Assembly: GCF_016745425.1 (NCBI RefSeq)
Contig: NZ_JAERVK010000001.1
Coordinates: 1-64,000 of the forward strand
Length of the DNA: 64,000 nt
Direction: 5' to 3'
Source of the DNA: Candidatus Methylomicrobium oryzae
GTDB taxonomy: Bacteria > Pseudomonadota > Gammaproteobacteria > Methylococcales > Methylomonadaceae
The position numbers were made by a program, and so were the translations under genes. The notes under the pieces are model-generated. The model was not told where the DNA came from, searched no databases, and saw only the letters and a program-made list of their open reading frames with translations. Shown here piece after piece: positions 15,486 to 23,717 of this stretch (positions are counted from its first letter, which is position 1; each line of letters opens with the position of its first letter).

Positions 15486-15713
15486 TTATAGGATAGGAAA
15501 ATCCGAGGGCATTGCAAATTTTTGGGTAGTCTGATTTTTTGAACAGGATAATATCTGCACCATTTTCAATGTGTCCATGTAATCGACCCAAGCCTGCATC
15601 ATCAGCCGGCGTTCGATCATGTTCAATATTACACCCGCTCTGAAACTCCAAGATGCTGCCGATTTGTCATGCTTCGCGTAATTTGCCACCGGAATGGTTA
15701 CTCGGTGATACGC
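15486..15713 (-). pseudogene. Possible C-terminal remnant of a tyrosine recombinase (integrase)
   Basis: The minus-strand frame ends with ERRLMMQAWVDYMDTLK, very like the last helix of phage-type tyrosine integrases (pattern ..R..MMQ.WADYL..L), preceded at some distance by AYHR. The catalytic Arg, His and Tyr boxes are missing and the frame upstream is not integrase-like, so it would be a truncated relic. It lies about 420 bases from tRNA-Leu, a place where integrases of islands are often found. The similarity is short and could be chance. Confidence 0.4.
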
Positions 15714-15781
15714 TCGATCTCGCCGACACTGATCGGATAACGAGCAAGACTCCACTTCAAAGAAGCCGAAAATATGAAAAA

Positions 15782-15919
15782 GTTGCGCGTTACATTCCCA
15801 TGCCGGCGCAATGCGCAACTTTCCAGTATTTTAGCGCAACATCACGCGCAACGGATAGCGCAACATACCCCCTAAAAGCCGCGAAATATAAGGCTTTCAT
15901 GCGCAACTCAGAGCGCAAC
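15782..15919. repeat. Array of seven GCGCAAC heptamers with 12-bp phasing
   Basis: GCGCAAC occurs at 15813, 15834, 15846, 15858, 15901 and 15913, and in reverse orientation at 15782-15788. Starts 15834/15846/15858 and 15901/15913 are exactly 12 bp apart. The array lies between the recombinase-like relic and tRNA-Leu. Arm-type recombinase sites, excisionase sites or iterons are possible. The rest of 15304-16129 holds no intact gene. Confidence 0.7.
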
Positions 15920-16089
15920 CAATACGGAACCATATCCTTGATGCAAAAAAGTTGCGGTCGAAACTCGGGATTTGGCAGTCGGCCGAATTGGTAAATTCAG
16001 GAGTTAATTGAATGTCGTATTTGTCGCCAATTATTGCGGTGTCTTTTGGAGTAGTGCGACAAAATTGCGACATTTTTTCGACAGGCAAT

Positions 16090-16121
16090 AAAAAAGGACT
16101 TGGTAAAAAACCTAAGTCCTT
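16090..16121 (-). terminator. Terminator downstream of tRNA-Leu
   Basis: AAGGACTT (16094-16101) pairs with AAGTCCTT (16114-16121). On the minus strand the hairpin is followed by a T-run (16095-16090). It lies directly after the tRNA 3' end. Confidence 0.7.
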
Positions 16122-16129
16122 GAATTTAT

Positions 16130-16216
16130 TGGTGCCTCGGGCCGGAGTCGAACCGGCACGGTGTTTCCACCGAGGGATTTTAAGTCCCTTGCGTCTACCA
16201 ATTTCGCCACCGAGGC
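16130..16216 (-). tRNA. tRNA-Leu (anticodon TAA)
   Basis: The minus strand gives a class II tRNA of 87 nucleotides. Acceptor GCCTCGG pairs with CCGAGGC, the anticodon loop is CTTAAAA (anticodon TAA), there is a long variable arm, the T-arm contains GGTTCGACTCC, and CCA is encoded. It reads UUA/UUG codons. Its 3' end faces the accessory region, the usual geometry for island integration, but no second copy of the tRNA 3' end was found in the window to the left. Confidence 0.95.
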
Positions 16217-16235
16217 ATCGCTTGATGAGCGGGGT

Positions 16236-16241
16236 ATTATA
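16236..16241 (-). promoter_or_regulatory. -10 box of the tRNA-Leu promoter
   Basis: The minus strand carries TATAAT (16241-16236) followed by ACCCCGC, about 20 bases before the tRNA 5' end. A matching -35 box is weak. Confidence 0.55.
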
Positions 16242-16482
16242 TAGGAATCGCGAAAATAAACTAGGGCAGAGCGGTATTTTTTCTGGGAGGGTATTAGTCG
16301 GGGCAATATAGTTTCGGACAAGCCGAAGGCCGGTATTGGTGAAAGCCCTGATTTGACTAAGGTAAAGCCGGGGATAACGGTTTGTCGGTTACCAAGTGCT
16401 GTTTTCGGGATTGATATTTCGGTCCGAACGATCGGTTTCCGTCGTCATTCCACGGATTTCTATAGATTTCTATAGATAAACC

Positions 16483-17003
16483 ATGTCCTCTGGATTTTTT
16501 AGTCGGTGTATCGGGATGCCCGCCTTTTCGATGGCGGCATCCAAAATTGTCCTAAGGAAGGGGGGTGGCAAACTCGGCAATTTTTCGTCGGGATCGCTGC
16601 AGGGTTGGGAAACACGGTCATTACTGGTCGAGAACGACGGTATGAAGGTGCTGCAGGCCAAGAGTGCGGACGGGGTGTCGGAATTTTTCGAGAAACAGAA
16701 GATCGATCTGACGCGCACGCCTTTTTTGAGCTGGCGCTGGCGAGTCGAAAGCAGGCTCGGCAGGCTGAGCGAACGGTCAGAGACAGGGATGATTATCCGG
16801 TGCGGGTCTATGTAGTGAGCAACGGCGGGTTGGTTTTCTGGCTCAAGAAGGCGCTCCATTATATCTGGGCAAATAATTCGCCCAAAGACAGGTCCGGCTC
16901 TGAATGCATTCGCAGGCCGGCATGTGATGAAGATCGCTCTGCGCAATCGCCGGATACCTCCAGAGGACATAGGTGCGCTACGCTTATTCGGCTTACTTAC
17001 TGA
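16483..17003 (+). pseudogene. DUF3047 protein, frameshifted
   Basis: The first frame (from 16483) gives LQGWETRSLLVENDGMKVLQ, EFFEKQKIDLTRTPFLSWRW and RVESRLG, the DUF3047 pattern of periplasmic proteins. Near 16780-16795 the matching sequence continues in another frame (RDDYPVRVYVVSNGGLVFWL, HYIWANNSPKDR). The expected ending is in a third frame up to about 17000. No signal peptide or ribosome-binding site is evident. The gene is therefore inactivated by at least two frameshifts and is probably a relic. The 16217-16482 stretch before it holds only the tRNA promoter. Confidence 0.65.
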
Positions 17004-17207
17004 TCCGGCCCGCTGAAGTTTGAATATATTCGTTTTGGCTTGAACTATAAACCAGGAAACAAGCCGGTTCCGAATGTATTGACCTGAAAATAAGTTAAAA
17101 CTTCATATTACCGAATCTATAATGCCTTAAATTTAACGGTATTGGGGGGGGAAGCGAGAACGGTTCTGAGGACCTGGCAGCGTTCCCTCCGGAGCATCCG
17201 GCTGTGA

Positions 17208-17615
17208 TTAGGGTTTTCTTTCTTTCAGCAGATCGCGGATTTCGGCCAGCAACAGTTCTTCGCGGGTTGGCTCGGGCGCCGGGGCAGGGGCTTCGGGCTG
17301 TTGCTTCTTCAGTTTGTTGAGCAGCTTGACCATTAAAAAAACCGCAAAGGCGATAATCGTAAAGTCGACTACCGTCTGGAGAAAGTTGCCGTATTTCAGC
17401 ATGACCGCCGGGGTGTCGCCCGAGGCATCCTTGATTTTGACCGTCAGATCGGTAAAGTCTACGCCCCCGACCAGGACGCCGATCGGCGGCATGATCACAT
17501 CGGCGACCAGCGACGAGACGATCTTGCCGAAAGCCGCGCCGATGATGATACCGACGGCCATGTCCACCGCGTTGCCTTTAACTGCAAATTCTTTGAATTC
17601 TTTTAACACGTTCAT
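17208..17615 (-). CDS. mscL: Large-conductance mechanosensitive channel MscL
   Basis: The 135-residue protein has the full MscL layout: an N-terminal amphipathic helix ([20 protein letters not shown]), TM1 [20 protein letters not shown] with the gate region, a periplasmic loop, TM2 [20 protein letters not shown], and a cytoplasmic helix after a proline-rich linker. The homopentameric inner-membrane channel opens at high membrane tension to release solutes during hypo-osmotic shock. Length and start agree with the family. It is transcribed alone, divergently from the deaminase gene. Confidence 0.97.
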   Translation of the reverse strand: MNVLKEFKEFAVKGNAVDMAVGIIIGAAFGKIVSSLVADVIMPPIGVLVGGVDFTDLTVKIKDASGDTPAVMLKYGNFLQTVVDFTIIAFAVFLMVKLLNKLKKQQPEAPAPAPEPTREELLLAEIRDLLKERKP

Positions 17616-17722
17616 GAAGGGTCTCCCGCGTGATTAATCATTTGTTGCCGTACCGCCTGAAAAAACGCCATGCCGGGCAAAAACTGAGCTGCCCGGTGGC
17701 AATTCTAATATAATTCGCGCTT

Positions 17723-18190
17723 ATGGATCATGAACATTTCATGCGGCGAGCGATCGAACTCGCCAAGCAGGCGCCGCAATATCCCTTCGGCGCAGTGGTT
17801 GTTCGACGCGATGATGGACAATGCGTCGGCCAGGGTTTCAACCGCGCGGATTTGAATCCGACTTATCACGGCGAGATGGTCGCAATCAACGATTGTGCCG
17901 TTCGGCATCGGGCGGAAGATTGGAGCGGTTTCGATCTTTATACGACGGCGGAGCCCTGCGCGATGTGCCAGGGGGCGATCGAATGGGCGGGAATCGGCCG
18001 GGTTTTTTATGGCACCTCGATCCCTTACCTACAGAGGCTCGGCTGGTGGCAGATCGATTTACGCGCCGCCGAAGTCAGCGCGCGAGCCGTTTTTCGCGAT
18101 ACGCTGATTGTCGGCGGGATTCTCGAAACCGAATGTAATGCCTTATTTGCCGCGGCCTGCCGAGGCCGTTTCGACCTAAGTTCCGAATAG
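17723..18190 (+). CDS. Nucleoside/base deaminase (CDA superfamily)
   Basis: The 155-residue protein has the zinc motifs of the cytidine deaminase superfamily: YHGEMVAIND (His ligand and catalytic Glu) and EPCAMCQGAIEWAGIGRVFY (two Cys ligands). The YPFGAVVVRRDDG start is of the guanine deaminase/TadA-like group. The C terminus (LRAAEVSARAVFRDTLIVGG) resembles guanine deaminases of the GuaD type more than TadA. The precise substrate is not decidable from sequence. It acts in the cytoplasm. It is divergent from mscL and stands alone ahead of phoB. Confidence 0.85.
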   Translation: MDHEHFMRRAIELAKQAPQYPFGAVVVRRDDGQCVGQGFNRADLNPTYHGEMVAINDCAVRHRAEDWSGFDLYTTAEPCAMCQGAIEWAGIGRVFYGTSIPYLQRLGWWQIDLRAAEVSARAVFRDTLIVGGILETECNALFAAACRGRFDLSSE

Positions 18191-18249
18191 TCCGGTTCCA
18201 TGGGGGATTTATTGTCCCATACCGTTCCAGGTTCGCCTTGAGTTCGGCG

Positions 18250-18268
18250 TTGTCATAAAACTGTCATA
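18250..18268 (+). promoter_or_regulatory. Pho box upstream of phoB
   Basis: Two TGTCATA repeats (18251-18257 and 18262-18268) are 11 bp apart, start to start, with AT-rich DNA between, matching the PhoB-binding consensus. They lie about 44 bases before the phoB ATG, so phoB-phoR should be autoregulated and induced by phosphate limitation. Confidence 0.85.
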
Positions 18269-18311
18269 AATTCGGGATTACAATCCGAGCTTTAATTTTG
18301 CTTTTGTATCT

Positions 18312-19004
18312 ATGACTAAACCGATCATTCTCGTGGTAGAAGATGAAGAGGCGATCCGTGCGATGCTGCTGCTGGTGCTCGAAAAGGCCGGCTTTACGGC
18401 GCATGCGGCGGGAGATGCCAGGGAGGCCCAGGCCGTGCTCGATCAAACGCCGGTGGATCTGATTTTGCTGGACTGGATGTTGCCCGGCATCAGCGGGGTG
18501 GAATGGGGGCGCCGCCTCCGGAAGGAAACGGCTTACCAGGATTTACCGATCATCCTGTTGACTGCGCGGGGCGAGGAAGAAGATAAGGTGCGCGGTTTCG
18601 ACGTGGGGGTAGACGACTATATGACCAAGCCGTTTTCTCCGAAGGAACTGGTCGCCAGGATTCGCGCGGTGCTGCGCCGCAGCGGCAAATTTTCGGACGC
18701 CGGGCAGATCGTGCTCGGCGATATGATGCTCGATGCCGAGCAGCACCGGCTCAGCATCGGCGAGCACCAGCTCGATGTCAGCCCGACCGAGTTCAGGCTG
18801 ATACAGTTTTTCATGACGCATCCGGACAAGGTCTACACGCGCACGCAATTGCTGGATCAGGTCTGGGGGCGCAGCGTGTATATCGAAGAGCGCACGGTCG
18901 ACGTGCATATTCGCCGGCTTAGAAAGATTCTGGCCGAGCACGGCAGAGAGGAGTTATTGCAGACGGTGCGCGGCTTCGGTTATCGCTTTTCATTGACCGC
19001 ATAG
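18312..19004 (+). CDS. phoB: Phosphate regulon response regulator PhoB
   Basis: The 230-residue OmpR-type regulator has a receiver domain (IILVVEDEEAIRAMLLLVLE, phospho-acceptor Asp54 in LILLDWMLPG, Lys in YMTKPFSPKELVARI) and a C-terminal winged helix (VSPTEFRLIQFFMTHPDKVY, RTVDVHIRRLRKIL). PhoB-P activates genes for phosphate uptake. It precedes phoR by 12 bases and is preceded by a Pho box. Length and sequence are typical. Confidence 0.96.
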   Translation: MTKPIILVVEDEEAIRAMLLLVLEKAGFTAHAAGDAREAQAVLDQTPVDLILLDWMLPGISGVEWGRRLRKETAYQDLPIILLTARGEEEDKVRGFDVGVDDYMTKPFSPKELVARIRAVLRRSGKFSDAGQIVLGDMMLDAEQHRLSIGEHQLDVSPTEFRLIQFFMTHPDKVYTRTQLLDQVWGRSVYIEERTVDVHIRRLRKILAEHGREELLQTVRGFGYRFSLTA

Positions 19005-19016
19005 ACAAAAGGCTTT

Positions 19017-20294
19017 ATGGGAGTTTGGAAAAGGGAAATCACTATCGCTTTACTGTTTCTGCCGGCGATAGCGATTGTCGGCTTTCTGTCAGGCCATTTG
19101 TTATCCTTACTGCTGGCGGCGACCTTGATCTTTCTGTTTCGGCAGATTCAGCAAATCAGCCGTTTCGAACACTGGATCGGCAGAGGAGGCAAGGGAGACT
19201 ATCCCAACACCAAAGGGATTTGGGAAGACATTTATTACCACGTCTATCGGCTTAAAAAAAGCGAAAAGCGGCGTAAGAAGAAGCTTAGAAAACTGCTCGA
19301 ACAGTTCAGGGAGTTCACCGGCGCATTACCCGATGCCGCCGTGATTCTCGGCGAAGACGACGTAATCGAGTGGGCCAACAAAGCCGCGCTGAAAGTTTTG
19401 GGGCTGCAGCCGGGAGACAAGGGGCAGCGCATTCCCAACCTGATACGCTATCCCGAGTTCGTCCGTTATCTCAAATCGCAGGATTACCGGGACGCCATCA
19501 TTCTGCCTTCGCCGGTGAACGGGCAAATCACGCTGGCGGTCAGGATTGTCAGCTACGGCGCCGGCCTCAGGCTGCTCTTGGCGCAGGACGTGACGCAATT
19601 GAAGCAGATGGAAAGAATGCGCAAGGACTTCGTCGCGAACGTTTCGCACGAGCTCAGGACGCCGTTGACGGTATTGAAAGGCTATCTCGAAACCTTGCAG
19701 GACATGGACGACGGCAGCTCGCCGCTATTGGCCGGTTCGCTGGAGCAGATGCGCGGACAGACCGAGCGCATGCAGCACCTGGTCGACGACCTGTTGATGC
19801 TGACTCGCCTCGAAACGCAGCAAAGGCGGACGGTTTGCGTCGATGTGCCGGCCTTGCTGAAGCAGATCTGCAGCGAAAGAGGAATGGTCGAGAATGCGGC
19901 CGGGCGCCTCGAATTGGTCCTGGCGTCCGCTGCGAATATCGATGGCGACGAACAGGAATTACGCAGCGCCTTCACCAACCTGGTCGGCAATGCGCTGAAA
20001 TATTCAGCCGCCGATTCGGTGGTGAAAGTGCGCTGGTTTGAAGAGGGCGGCACGGTTGTGCTCGAAGTCGAGGACCGCGGCATCGGAATAGCGCCCGAGG
20101 ACATTCCCCGGGTAACCGAGCGTTTTTACCGGGCCGACTCCCTTCATGGCCGGAAAATACCCGGCACCGGCCTTGGCCTGGCGATCGTCAAGCATGTACT
20201 GATGCGCCATGACGGCCGTTTGAACATCATCAGCGAGCTCGGCAAGGGCAGTTGCTTCAGTTGCCACTTCCCGCTGCAACGCAAGTGCGATTGA
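19017..20294 (+). CDS. phoR: Phosphate regulon sensor histidine kinase PhoR
   Basis: The 425-residue protein starts with two hydrophobic segments (ALLFLPAIAIVGFLSGHLLS, LLLAATLIFLF), a charged linker and a PAS domain (GALPDAAVILGEDDVIEWAN). The kinase core has the H-box FVANVSHELRTPLTVLKGYL at about residue 210, the N-box FTNLVGNALKY and the G-boxes VEDRGIGIAPEDIP and GTGLGLAIVKHVL. PhoR phosphorylates PhoB when phosphate is scarce, in concert with PstSCAB-PhoU, which is not in this window. It forms a two-gene operon with phoB. Confidence 0.96.
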   Translation: MGVWKREITIALLFLPAIAIVGFLSGHLLSLLLAATLIFLFRQIQQISRFEHWIGRGGKGDYPNTKGIWEDIYYHVYRLKKSEKRRKKKLRKLLEQFREFTGALPDAAVILGEDDVIEWANKAALKVLGLQPGDKGQRIPNLIRYPEFVRYLKSQDYRDAIILPSPVNGQITLAVRIVSYGAGLRLLLAQDVTQLKQMERMRKDFVANVSHELRTPLTVLKGYLETLQDMDDGSSPLLAGSLEQMRGQTERMQHLVDDLLMLTRLETQQRRTVCVDVPALLKQICSERGMVENAAGRLELVLASAANIDGDEQELRSAFTNLVGNALKYSAADSVVKVRWFEEGGTVVLEVEDRGIGIAPEDIPRVTERFYRADSLHGRKIPGTGLGLAIVKHVLMRHDGRLNIISELGKGSCFSCHFPLQRKCD

Positions 20295-20451
20295 TCGGTA
20301 AGTTTTTCGATTTGGCTTATAATGAGAGGCCGGCCCGGTCCGCGCCTCTGCGGCGAAAACCGAAAGGCAGAGGGGCACGGCGTTCGATAATAATAACCTG
20401 ATAAAGTAACGGCTGCGGCGAATGTCCGCCGGTGAAGGCAGAGGAGCGATA

Positions 20452-21048
20452 ATGAGTGACACGTTAAAAAAGATGTTCAATTATTTCATGATCGGCGTGC
20501 TGGCGGTGATCCCGATCGTGATCACGCTGGAGATCATGATCTTTATCAAGGACCGTATATCCGATCTGATCGGTACCGTGTATGCGGTTGCCGACAATTA
20601 CCTCTATACCCTGATGGTGTTCGGCGTCAGTATCGCGATTCTGGTCTGGATCGGCCATAAAATCGTGAAGGACGGCCGCTACTGGGTGATCGCGACTTTC
20701 GACAACTTTATCGGCAGAATTCCGGTTTTAAATACCGTTTACCGGGTGATCAAGAAAGTCATGAATATGTTTTCCGGGCACGATAAAACGGCCGCGAAAG
20801 AGGTCGTTTATGTCGAATGGCCGAAGGAAGGCACTTGGATGGCGGCTTATGTCACGAACCGCTTCGACGACAAATACGTGCTGTTTATCCCGACCTCGCC
20901 AAATCCAACCTCCGGCTTTACCACGATCGTGAGCAAATCGAAAGTAGTCAGATCGACGATGAATATCGAGGAAGCCAGCAGCCTGATTATCAGTGTCGGG
21001 GTCGATTACAGCAAGGTTTCCGAGATCGCGGCTTTGCCGAAAGACTAA
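20452..21048 (+). CDS. DUF502 inner-membrane protein
   Basis: GAGGAG before the ATG at 20452 decides this start. The 198-residue protein has two membrane segments (FNYFMIGVLAVIPIVITLEI and YTLMVFGVSIAILVWIGHKI), then the DUF502 signature GRIPVLNTVYRVIKKVMNMF and a soluble C-terminal domain (YVLFIPTSPNPTSGFTTIVS, STMNIEEASSLIISVGVDY). DUF502 proteins are widespread membrane proteins of unknown function. The upstream leader (20300-20440) has a TATAAT at 20318-20323 and a GC-rich hairpin with CCTCTGC/GCAGAGG arms. Confidence 0.9.
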   Translation: MSDTLKKMFNYFMIGVLAVIPIVITLEIMIFIKDRISDLIGTVYAVADNYLYTLMVFGVSIAILVWIGHKIVKDGRYWVIATFDNFIGRIPVLNTVYRVIKKVMNMFSGHDKTAAKEVVYVEWPKEGTWMAAYVTNRFDDKYVLFIPTSPNPTSGFTTIVSKSKVVRSTMNIEEASSLIISVGVDYSKVSEIAALPKD

Positions 21049-21090
21049 CCTGACAGCCTTTATTCCAACCGCTAAGCCGGAGCCCGCTTG

Positions 21091-21678
21091 ATGGTCAAGC
21101 CCAGAATTCTCGCGTTTTCCGGCAGCGCCCGGAAAAACTCTTACAATCAACGGCTGGTGCGAATTGCGGCCCAGGGCTCGGAGCAGGCCGGGGCGGAGGT
21201 GACGCTCGTCAATCTGGCCGATTATCCGATGCCGATCTTCAATCAGGACGACGAAGCGGCCTACGGACTTCCCGAAACTGCGCGGGCCTTCAAAAGGCTG
21301 CTGATCGCGCATGACGGGTTTTTGATCGCGTCCCCCGAATACAACAGCGCTTTCAGCCCGCTGCTGAAAAACGCGATCGACTGGGCTTCCCGGCGCGAAG
21401 GCGACGAGGCGCCGCTCCTGGCTTACCGAGGCAAGGTCGCCGGCATTATGGCCGCTTCGCCTGGCGCGTTAGGAGGGCTTCGGGGTTTGGTATTTCTACG
21501 GCTGCTGCTCAGCAATATTGGGGTGACCGTTTTGGCCGAGCAGCAGGGCATCGCGCAGGTGGACAAGGCCTTCCATCCGGAAGGCTATCTGAACGATGCG
21601 CAATTGCAGGACGCCGTCATGAAGATCGGCGGCCGATTGGCCGACGTTTTACAGAAGCTTCAAAACAGCGGGAGTTGA
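21091..21678 (+). CDS. NADPH-dependent FMN reductase family protein
   Basis: The 195-residue flavodoxin-fold protein has LAFSGSARKNSYNQRLVRIA as the phosphate-binding loop for FMN and HDGFLIASPEYNSAFSPLLK with the SPEYN motif of the NADPH-dependent FMN reductase family. GGLRGLVFLRLLLSNIGVTV follows. It probably reduces FMN, quinones or chromate-like acceptors in the cytoplasm; the physiological substrate is unknown. A TTG lies directly before the ATG as an alternative start. It stands 42 bases after the DUF502 gene and may be co-transcribed with it. Confidence 0.88.
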   Translation: MVKPRILAFSGSARKNSYNQRLVRIAAQGSEQAGAEVTLVNLADYPMPIFNQDDEAAYGLPETARAFKRLLIAHDGFLIASPEYNSAFSPLLKNAIDWASRREGDEAPLLAYRGKVAGIMAASPGALGGLRGLVFLRLLLSNIGVTVLAEQQGIAQVDKAFHPEGYLNDAQLQDAVMKIGGRLADVLQKLQNSGS

Positions 21679-21732
21679 CCATTTCTTTGCCATTTCGTTG
21701 CATGCACGGGGATTATTGAACCGGGCAAGCCG

Positions 21733-22713
21733 ATGAAATACTCTTCTGCGCCCGATAGACAACCCGCTTTTTCGATGCCTCACTTTGATCCTTCCTACGG
21801 CTATTCCCTGGATCGGTTGCTGCAGATCATGCCGCCGTTGCCGCCGGATGATTTTGCCTCATTCTGGGAAGATCGCTACCGACGGGCGCTCGCGCAGGAC
21901 CCGCGCCAGCGCCTCAGGCAGTGCAGCTGGTCGCATCCCGATTTCGACTGCTACGATCTCTATTACCGCTCCACCGATGACTTCGATATCTGGGGCTGGG
22001 CGCTGATTCCCAAGCATCAGCCGGTAGAACGGGGAGTGATCGTGGGCCATGGTTACGGGGGGCGCGAAGGGCCGGATTTCCATTTGCCGATCCCAAATGC
22101 GGTGCTTTTGTTTCCGTGTTTCCGCGGCTTGTCCCGCAGCCGGCGCTGGCCGATTTCGGATAATCCGGCCTACCATGTGCTGCACGACATCGACCGGAAA
22201 GACCGTTATATCCTGGGCGGCTGCGTCGAAGACTTGTGGCTGGCGGTATCCGCCTTGCTGGCGCTGTTTCCCGGAGTAGAAGGCCGTGTCGGCTATCTCG
22301 GCATCAGCTTCGGCGGTGGGGTCGGGGCGTTGGCGATGCCCTGGGACGGGCGCATCCGGCGCGCCCATTTCAACGTGCCGAGTTTCGGCGACCATCCGCT
22401 GCGCCTGAAGCTGCCGACCTGGGGCAGCGCGGCGGCGGTGCAAAACTACCAGCGCGAACACGGTCATGTTCTCGAAACATTGCGCTACTATGATGCCGCA
22501 GTCGCGGCGCGGTACATCCGGGCGCCGGTCCACGTGGCTGCGGCGCTGGCCGATCCGGTAGTGGCGCCGCCCGGCCAGTTCAGTATTTACAATGCGTTAG
22601 CCGGGCAAAAGCGCCTGTTCGTTCTCGACTGGGGGCACGCGGACTATCCGGGCAAGGCGGTACAGGCAAATATGTTGATTGCGGAGTTGGGGGAGTTTTT
22701 CGGCGACTTATGA
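21733..22713 (+). CDS. Alpha/beta hydrolase, acetyl-xylan-esterase (CE7)-like
   Basis: The 326-residue protein starts with a leader typical of CE7 esterases (FASFWEDRYRRALAQDPRQR), then GVIVGHGYGGREGPDF as the oxyanion region. The nucleophile elbow is GYLGISFGGGVGALAMPWDG, the likely acid is in AALADPVVAPPGQFSIYNAL, and the histidine is in DWGHADYPG. There is no signal peptide, so it acts in the cytoplasm, probably on acetylated sugars or similar esters. Its stop overlaps the next start (ATGA, 22710-22713), coupling it to a second esterase. Confidence 0.8.
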   Translation: MKYSSAPDRQPAFSMPHFDPSYGYSLDRLLQIMPPLPPDDFASFWEDRYRRALAQDPRQRLRQCSWSHPDFDCYDLYYRSTDDFDIWGWALIPKHQPVERGVIVGHGYGGREGPDFHLPIPNAVLLFPCFRGLSRSRRWPISDNPAYHVLHDIDRKDRYILGGCVEDLWLAVSALLALFPGVEGRVGYLGISFGGGVGALAMPWDGRIRRAHFNVPSFGDHPLRLKLPTWGSAAAVQNYQREHGHVLETLRYYDAAVAARYIRAPVHVAAALADPVVAPPGQFSIYNALAGQKRLFVLDWGHADYPGKAVQANMLIAELGEFFGDL

Positions 22714-23438
22714 AGCGCGAATATCACTGTTGGTACAGTCCCGAGCTGGGACGCGAGATGGAACTCTTGGTATTCGGCGATGAGGGAGCGAAAGTGCTGA
22801 TGTTTCCGACCCGCGAGGGCCGTTTTTACGAATATGAAAACATCGGGGTCGTGAAGGCGCTAGAGCGCAAAATCAAAGCCGGCCATCTGCAACTGTATTG
22901 CGTGGACAGTATTGCCGGCGAGAGCTTTTATTGCGGTTGGTGCCATCCCTCCGGGCGAATCCGGCGCCATATCCAGTACGAAGACTACATTCTGAAAGAC
23001 GTGCTGCCGTTTATGGACGAAAAGAATCCTAATCCCTGCACGATTGCTTACGGCTGCAGCCTCGGCGCGTATAAAGCCGCCGCGCTCGCCTTCCGCCATC
23101 CCCATCTGTTTCAAAAATTGTGCGCGTTTTCGGGCCGGTACGATCTGACGCTGGCGGTCGAGCATTTTGGCAACCTGTTCGACGGCTACTACGACGACGA
23201 GATTTATTTTCATACGCCCACCCATTTTCTACCCCAGCTCGCCTGCGAACGGAGGCTGGAGCAGTTGCGGCAGATGGACATGATCTTTGCGATCGGCCGG
23301 GACGACCCGTTTCTCGACAACAATCGCCATTTGAGCGGTATTCTGTGGGCCAAAGGTATCCGCCACGAGCTGCACGAATGGGACGGGCGCGCCCATCGCG
23401 GCCGGTACTGGCGGCAGATGTCGAGCCTTTATGTCTGA
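22710..23438 (+). CDS. Esterase-D-type alpha/beta hydrolase
   Basis: The 242-residue protein resembles the PF00756 esterase family. It has the strand KVLMFPTREGRFYEYEN, the nucleophile elbow IAYGCSLGAYKAAALAFRHP, an acid region FAIGRDDPFLDNNRHLSGIL and the histidine in ELHEWDGRAHRGRYW. It is cytoplasmic and translationally coupled to the CE7-like gene, so the two may act on the same or sequential ester substrates, which are unknown. The ending converges on the ybdD-like gene. Confidence 0.8.
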   Translation: MKREYHCWYSPELGREMELLVFGDEGAKVLMFPTREGRFYEYENIGVVKALERKIKAGHLQLYCVDSIAGESFYCGWCHPSGRIRRHIQYEDYILKDVLPFMDEKNPNPCTIAYGCSLGAYKAAALAFRHPHLFQKLCAFSGRYDLTLAVEHFGNLFDGYYDDEIYFHTPTHFLPQLACERRLEQLRQMDMIFAIGRDDPFLDNNRHLSGILWAKGIRHELHEWDGRAHRGRYWRQMSSLYV

Positions 23439-23496
23439 GACGGACTTGAGAGTTATGGACCTACCAGGTTTTCTGGAGAGCCGGTCCGGATCATTT

Positions 23497-23694
23497 TCAG
23501 CAGCAGCGTTTGATCCCGTTCCATTTTTGATCCTGCCATTGTTTGAAAAACTCGGCCCGGTTCAAGGGACCCTCGCATTCGTGGGCGTCGTCATGCAGGT
23601 GGCAGCGCGCATAATGCTCCAGGTAGCGTTCGTAAGCGTCGTCGCCGCTCAGGCGGCGGACGGCCCGCCAGAAGGTTTTCAGGTATTTGAGCAT
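23497..23694 (-). CDS. YbdD/YjiX-family small protein (CstA partner)
   Basis: AGGAG stands before the ATG at 23694. The 65-residue protein (TFWRAVRRLSGDDAYERYLE, then HECEGPLNRAEFFKQWQDQK) matches the DUF466 YbdD/YjiX family, which is almost always encoded directly after cstA-type peptide or pyruvate transporters, as here. The role is thought to be in transporter function. It is separated from cstA by 143 bases that contain a tandem repeat. Confidence 0.88.
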   Translation of the reverse strand: MLKYLKTFWRAVRRLSGDDAYERYLEHYARCHLHDDAHECEGPLNRAEFFKQWQDQKWNGIKRCC

Positions 23695-23717
23695 CGGCAA
23701 TCGCTCCTGCATTGCTC

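Noticed and set aside
15782-15919. Possible CRISPR array
   Set aside because: The repeated unit is only 7 bp and the 12-bp period leaves no spacer, so it fits protein-binding sites better.
15469-15994. Short frames on both strands between the Pycsar-like locus and tRNA-Leu
   Set aside because: Except for the recombinase-like tail, none has a ribosome-binding site, conserved motif or plausible length.
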